Positions 59,605-64,000 of a stretch of DNA of 64,000 bases are shown one piece after another. The translations under genes were made by a program, and so were the position numbers. The stretch comes from Gracilaria vermiculophylla (Eukaryota > Rhodophyta > Florideophyceae > Gracilariales > Gracilariaceae), in NCBI GenBank assembly GCA_019155205.2, contig JAHNZQ020000308.1, positions 2,227,038 to 2,291,037 of the forward strand, in the 5' to 3' direction. How positions within the stretch are numbered: position 1 is the first letter of the stretch; each line of letters opens with the position of its first letter. Below the pieces are notes generated by a model. That model ran no database searches. It saw only the letters and a program-made list of their open reading frames with translations, and was not told the origin of the DNA.

Positions 59605-60764
59605 CTACGACTGAGCTTGTGGGTCAATAGTAACTTTAACAGATTGAGACCCATCACTGACCATGCCAATAGCTTCGACGACCTCATCCAACGGGTATGA
59701 ATGACTGACGATCCGTTCGGTTGGCAAGAGACCCCTTTTCAACATGTCTATTGCATTCGAATATCCACGATCTCCTGAGCAATGGCCTCCTTTTATAACA
59801 AGTTCTTTGGTATCTCCAATTATAGTCCAGTCCACAGTCGTGGCTTTTCCGAAAACAGAAAACTCCACCATTGTCGCTCCCTTTCTACAGCAATGTAAGC
59901 CCTGTATCACACTAGATGGAGCACCAGCCGCTTCCATGTACACATCACATCCATATCCCGAAGTCATATTTTTCACTGTCTGTACAATATCATCCACCAT
60001 CGGATTTAGCACGACATCAGCACCACACTCACGGGCTAATTCGAGGCGTTTGGCATCCAGGTCAACCGCTATGAGACGAGAAGGGCCGCGGAGACGAGCC
60101 GCAGCAACCATACCTAAACCTATCGGTCCGCATCCACTGACGACGGCAACGTCCCCCAATGCAATATCCGCTCTTTCGACGCCGTGCACTGAACAGCTTA
60201 GAGGTTCTGTATACACCATATCAGAAGTGCTCAGGGAGTTCGGGAATACATGAACAATAGCCTTGGCCGGGATCTTCATGAACTGTGCCATACCCCCATG
60301 GACATTTGTGTGGAAGCCAAAGATGTCATGAGGCGCGCAGAGCCATCGCATACCTTTCTTGCAGTAGAAACACTCGTTGCAAGCAACGACCTGCTCGGCA
60401 GTCACATATTTGCCGACTTCAACAGCTTCTCTGTTTGACGCAATAACCTGCCCGCAAAATTCGTGCCCCGGGATCACCGGCGTTTGAACGTACGCAGGAC
60501 GAGTGTCATCACCCCAGAACCTGAATCAAAGGTCAGGGAAGCTCGTAAAGACCTGAGTGACCACAAGCAGGGCAGTCCAACTTACATAGGCGCACCGGCA
60601 TAACATTTTGCATCCCCTGCACAAATACCGCATCGCACAACGCGAAGCAGAAGTTCCCCGGGCAGTAGGTCTGGCACATGAATTTGTTTCATAGTGTAAT
60701 CCTGAATGCCATTGCACAGGACCGCATTCATGGTTTCGGGCACGGTATCGTCACGCACACTCAT
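59605..60764 (-). CDS. Zinc-dependent polyol dehydrogenase (erythritol/threitol or sorbitol type), two exons
   Basis: Joined from 60764-60586 and 60520-59605, 364 residues, a medium-chain dehydrogenase. Catalytic zinc ligands are Cys45 (RCGICAGD), His79 and Glu80 (IPGHEFCG). The structural zinc cluster is Cys107, 110, 113 and 121 (CNECFYCKKGMRWLC). The NAD-binding motif is SGCGPIGLG, followed by AVDLD, where Asp suits NAD rather than NADP. The 65-bp intron splits a Met codon, so splicing restores GAPMFWGDDTRPAYV, a string typical of bacterial erythritol/L-threitol dehydrogenases; VDWTIIGDTKEL is similar. It likely oxidises a polyol or reduces a ketose in the cytosol. Sorbitol, threonine or other diols remain possible substrates. 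Length is normal for the family. Confidence 0.9.
60521..60585 (-). other. Intron of the polyol dehydrogenase gene (65 bp)
   Basis: Minus strand: donor GTAAGTTGG after AT of an ATG codon, branch-like CTGAC, acceptor TTGATTCAG. Phase 2. Removal gives the conserved MFWGDD junction. Confidence 0.92.
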
Positions 60765-61382
60765 TTTAAGGAGGTGTTAGAGAGGTGTTCAAGCAGTCGA
60801 TCTGTAGGCTTGTAAAACTGAGATTAGGCGCGACGCTCGACATGCAAATTTATACGACAGGTATTCTCTTGTGGAATGCGAGGCACCGGTCCAGAAGTGC
60901 AGGATCATCTGACCTCGCAACCCTTGTGATCCATGTACTCGATCTGGTTGATCAGGATTCCACTATCTGCGATGACTGGGGACCACACAGGAACTGGATT
61001 TCATGTTGCCTCACCTCGTGAGCATTCGAAATCACTGGAAATTATGTAACAAGGTTTAAGCTTTCTCTCCCCGCACTGCTCCAAAGCCCTTACTCGTCGT
61101 TGAGCATTTCTACATGACATATTGATTGGGAACGGGCCTCAAAGCCAAAGGGACTCCAATCACTCTGGCATTTTCACCCCGCGACACGCATTTTCGATCA
61201 CACTGACCAAGCACCCAAAACAACCCGAAGTTTATCAGGGTAGCTACAAATATACACCTCCCTGTCTCAATCTTGGTTGAGACTGGGTTACAGGCGATAT
61301 TGTACAGACTAAATCACGACCTGAATTCCAAACCGGATTAATCACACTAATCCGCAAATTTTCACAAGCACGACATTACAAA
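60765..61382. other. Intergenic region
   Basis: About 600 bp; upstream of the dehydrogenase and downstream of the branching enzyme. No gene or structured RNA recognised. Confidence 0.45.
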
Positions 61383-63683
61383 CTACGCTTTGCTAACGGC
61401 GACTTCTTCCTGTTCGTCGCTTGAGGCCTTTTTGGAGCCATTCAACTGCAATTTCTCCTCCATCTTAACTGCAACCGAGGAAATTTCCTTGACTTTCGTA
61501 CTAGCTTTCTCGTCGCTTTCAGTTTCTTGTTTCACATCGCCGGTAGCAGTCTCTGCATTCTTCGCAGCCTGACTTTCTCTCTCTCCCCTCTGCCTTTCTT
61601 CATCCCATGTTTCATAGCAGTGATAAACTTGACAAGTTCGTGCCGGGGTGTAAACCTGCAGGTAATATGGTCTATTGTGCCACGGCTCTGTTCTTGTAGT
61701 ATGTACAACATCCCAATGTACTCGTCCATGTCCACCGGTATTCATTCCATCCGAGTCAAGGACCAACCTGTACCGACCTCCCCAATAAGTCCCAATACGA
61801 TAATCACTGTAAGATTGTGAATGGTGGAAGTTAAACACGAACAACAAACGATCACCTTTCTCTATCGCAATCACTTTGTCACCTTCATGAGACAGGACCA
61901 CATACTGGTGTGCTTGGAACCGACAGAAAGGATGTTCATCATCCAGTTTGTGCATCATTTTCTCAAACTGATACAAGTGTTTGTATCGTAACGCCTCATT
62001 GTCACAAAGATCCCACCGGCGACGTGCATGTTGATAGGAATTACCGTTTCCTTCACGCGGAAAGTCAATCCATTCGGGATGCCCAAACTCATTACCCATA
62101 AAAGTAAGGTACCCTTCACCTGACAGGCACATGGTGAGCAGACGAATCATTTTGTGAAGAGCGACGCCTCGCTCAATTGTCGGCGTAGGATAGCCATCAC
62201 AACTCATGTCAGTATACATAGCGGCGTCCATCAACCAGAAAGCCATGGTTTTATCGCCAACCAGAGCCTGGTCATGACTTTCACAATAGCCGATGGTCTT
62301 CTCGTTCCAACGGCGATTTGTGAGATTGAAAACAATGTTACCCATGTTCCAGTTTTCATCCTTTTGCTTTTCCAAAACCTCAATCCACATATCGGGAATA
62401 GCCATAGCGAGTCGGAAATCAAAGCCAATTCCTCCCCGTTCAACAGGCACACACAACGTCGGCATGCCGCTGACATCTTCCGCAATGGTAATCGCTACAT
62501 CCGGGTACAGTTCATGTACAAGCTTATTAGCAAGCATCATGTAAACACATGCATCGACATCAACTTGGAAACCAAAGTACTCGCTGTAGTTTCCAGTAAA
62601 TTGAACGCCAATTCCGGAATGCAAGTAGAGCATAGATGTTACTCCATCAAAACGAAAACCGTCAAAGTGATATTCCTCCATGTACCATCTGAGGTTAGAT
62701 AAAAGAAAGCGAATCACTTCCCAATGTCCATAGTTGAACAGCCTGGAATCCCACAAAGAATGTCTACCCCGTTCACCTTCATGAAAGTAGTGGTGGTCAG
62801 TGCCATCAAAGTTATTAATACCGTCCATAGAGTTGCTCGAGGCATGAGAGTGAACCACATCCATGAGAACGTATAATCCAAGTTTATGCGCCTTATCAAT
62901 GAGATACTTGAGGTCTTCTGGTTGACCACATCTAGAACTAATCGCGAAGAAATTGGTGACGTGATAGCCAAAACTCGCATAATACGCATGTTCCATGATG
63001 GCCATAATCTGCAAGGCGGTGTACCCTGTTTCTTTTATGCGCGGCAACACATTATCAGCAAACTCGCGGTACGAGCCAACTTTGAGATCGTTTGAACCCA
63101 TACCAACATGGCACTCGTAAATACGAAGCGAGTCCGGTCGTTTAACATGATTCGGACCGTTCCACTTAAACTTTTCCGGTGGATCCCAGAACACTGTGTC
63201 GTATAGATAGGTATTAGGGTCTTGTACACAGAAAGTGGCCCATGCGGGGTTGCGATCTAACCATGGCCCATTATGTGGTACAACAGCAGCCTTCACCTTG
63301 GATCCATGGGGGATCGGAGAAACGCCCGGCTCAGTCTCGGGAATAAAGCAAGACCAGATTCCAAACTCATCGCGCTCCATACGGATAGCATGGCGATCCC
63401 AGTTGTTAAATTCTCCAAAGAAATACATTTCACGAGCACTTGGCGCCCACTCTTTGTACCGCACTCCGCCCTTCACGCGATGGATACCCATGGTCTCATA
63501 GCCTCTTGAGAATTGTTCCAAAGACTTCTCACTGGACTCTATTGCGGACAAAATCTCGGAGTACTTCGCGTAGCGATAGCGTAAAGCTTCGGCGAAAGGC
63601 TCGAGGTAACGGTCGTCACGAATGCAAGCAGTTCCATCCTTCTTGTCCTTCCAAGCGACGTAATGGGGGTCCTCCGATCCCAT
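61383..63683 (-). CDS. GBE1: 1,4-alpha-glucan branching enzyme (floridean starch)
   Basis: A 766-residue GH13 branching enzyme. A CBM48 domain at the N-terminus (YKEWAPSAREMYFFGEFNNW) precedes the catalytic barrel. Landmarks include LMDVVHSHASSNSMDG, the nucleophile Asp346 (GFRFDGVTSMLY), the acid Glu402 (ITIAEDVSGMP) and the third acid Asp471 (YCESHDQALVGDK). The segment FMGNEFGHPEWIDFPREGNG follows, then the all-beta C-domain. A Lys/Glu/Ser-rich tail of about 60 residues has no known domain. The enzyme cuts an alpha-1,4 chain and rejoins it as an alpha-1,6 branch. It is of eukaryotic GBE/SBE type, and no transit peptide is visible, fitting cytosolic floridean starch in red algae. The ATG at 63683 starts MGSEDPHYVAWKDK, a plausible mature start. 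Intronless. Confidence 0.96.
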   Translation of the reverse strand: MGSEDPHYVAWKDKKDGTACIRDDRYLEPFAEALRYRYAKYSEILSAIESSEKSLEQFSRGYETMGIHRVKGGVRYKEWAPSAREMYFFGEFNNWDRHAIRMERDEFGIWSCFIPETEPGVSPIPHGSKVKAAVVPHNGPWLDRNPAWATFCVQDPNTYLYDTVFWDPPEKFKWNGPNHVKRPDSLRIYECHVGMGSNDLKVGSYREFADNVLPRIKETGYTALQIMAIMEHAYYASFGYHVTNFFAISSRCGQPEDLKYLIDKAHKLGLYVLMDVVHSHASSNSMDGINNFDGTDHHYFHEGERGRHSLWDSRLFNYGHWEVIRFLLSNLRWYMEEYHFDGFRFDGVTSMLYLHSGIGVQFTGNYSEYFGFQVDVDACVYMMLANKLVHELYPDVAITIAEDVSGMPTLCVPVERGGIGFDFRLAMAIPDMWIEVLEKQKDENWNMGNIVFNLTNRRWNEKTIGYCESHDQALVGDKTMAFWLMDAAMYTDMSCDGYPTPTIERGVALHKMIRLLTMCLSGEGYLTFMGNEFGHPEWIDFPREGNGNSYQHARRRWDLCDNEALRYKHLYQFEKMMHKLDDEHPFCRFQAHQYVVLSHEGDKVIAIEKGDRLLFVFNFHHSQSYSDYRIGTYWGGRYRLVLDSDGMNTGGHGRVHWDVVHTTRTEPWHNRPYYLQVYTPARTCQVYHCYETWDEERQRGERESQAAKNAETATGDVKQETESDEKASTKVKEISSVAVKMEEKLQLNGSKKASSDEQEEVAVSKA

Positions 63684-64000
63684 AGTCGGCGTGGGAAGCG
63701 GCGGGGGTAAAGCGGAGGGGGGGAAGATCGCGAAGTAAGAAGTATAATCTGCGAGTGAAGCGCATAAAAGCAGTCACCAGTTGGGGTTCTACCAGGGTAT
63801 AACGTGTAAGCGGCAGGTCAACGAGCGGCTGTGCGCAAGTTTTTAAGGAGATGACCACACATGGCATCATTGCGCCTTGCACGCGCCATTTGCAGCTGGC
63901 TCTTGTGTGGCCACAAAAAGGCGCAAGTGGTCCATGGATATTCCGTTGATTACTGACAGTAGCTGCAGTGTCCAATCGAAAAGTTTCTCGATGCGCACTA
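63684..64000. other. Upstream region of the branching-enzyme gene
   Basis: The 317 bases upstream of the branching-enzyme ATG. No TATA box stands out on the minus strand. No other gene seen to the window end. Confidence 0.4.

Noticed and set aside
1..64000. CRISPR arrays, bacterial operons, prophage
   Set aside because: No regularly spaced direct repeats and no bacterial gene arrangement; the window is eukaryotic nuclear DNA.

Overview
The window looks like nuclear DNA of a red alga. A florideophyte close to Chondrus crispus is the best guess, but this is inferred from gene content and gene style, not from a database match. Supporting signs are a eukaryotic-type glucan branching enzyme without an obvious plastid signal (red algae make floridean starch in the cytosol), mostly intronless genes, a few very short introns (65-91 bp) with GTAAGT donors and CTAAC-like branch sites, cytosolic, mitochondrial, nuclear and secretory proteins, a spliceosomal U5 RNA gene, and gene pairs separated by AT-rich or unusually GC-rich spacers. 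The 100-base run of N at 36890-36989 shows this is a draft scaffold.

Layout. 0-17.7 kb: the 3' end of an ATP-grasp ligase (carnosine-synthase-like), a C2H2 zinc-finger protein, a divergent transporter pair (GPR1/FUN34/YaaH family and an AMT ammonium transporter), a His-rich protein with an acylation-type N-terminus, a membrane-anchored GMC oxidoreductase beside a perfect 176-bp tandem duplication, and a secreted germin-like cupin. 17.7-30 kb is gene-poor: a Sel1-repeat protein, a broken gene made of about 56-residue repeats, a small secreted protein, a cluster of GTCACC motifs and a GC-rich unknown gene. 30-39.5 kb: a copper P1B-ATPase behind an 88-base C tract and a five-unit leader repeat, an AT-rich desert, and a Tc1-type transposon cut by the assembly gap.

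39.5-64 kb is denser: a WAPL cohesin-release factor, a mitochondrial MRS2 magnesium channel (one intron), a ubiquitin-like/ribosomal eS31 fusion whose ubiquitin part is badly eroded, a U5 snRNA gene, tripeptidyl peptidase II, a GT90/CAP10 glycosyltransferase, a RING protein (one intron), a TIM22-like translocase subunit, a membrane RING-H2-like protein, a zinc polyol dehydrogenase resembling bacterial erythritol/threitol dehydrogenases (one intron), and the starch/glycogen branching enzyme.

There is no operon logic. Genes are monocistronic, many are in divergent or convergent pairs, and several have clear TATA boxes 70-150 bp upstream of the start. The observations I rate most interesting are the lysine-poor ubiquitin moiety on eS31, the U5 snRNA gene (not an open reading frame), the four-stop but frame-preserved repeat gene, the IR/DR Tc1 element, the AMT/ATO-like divergent pair, and the extreme homopolymer and leader repeats near the copper pump. 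Some open reading frames begin at TTG or GTG; for those I moved the start to the first credible ATG.
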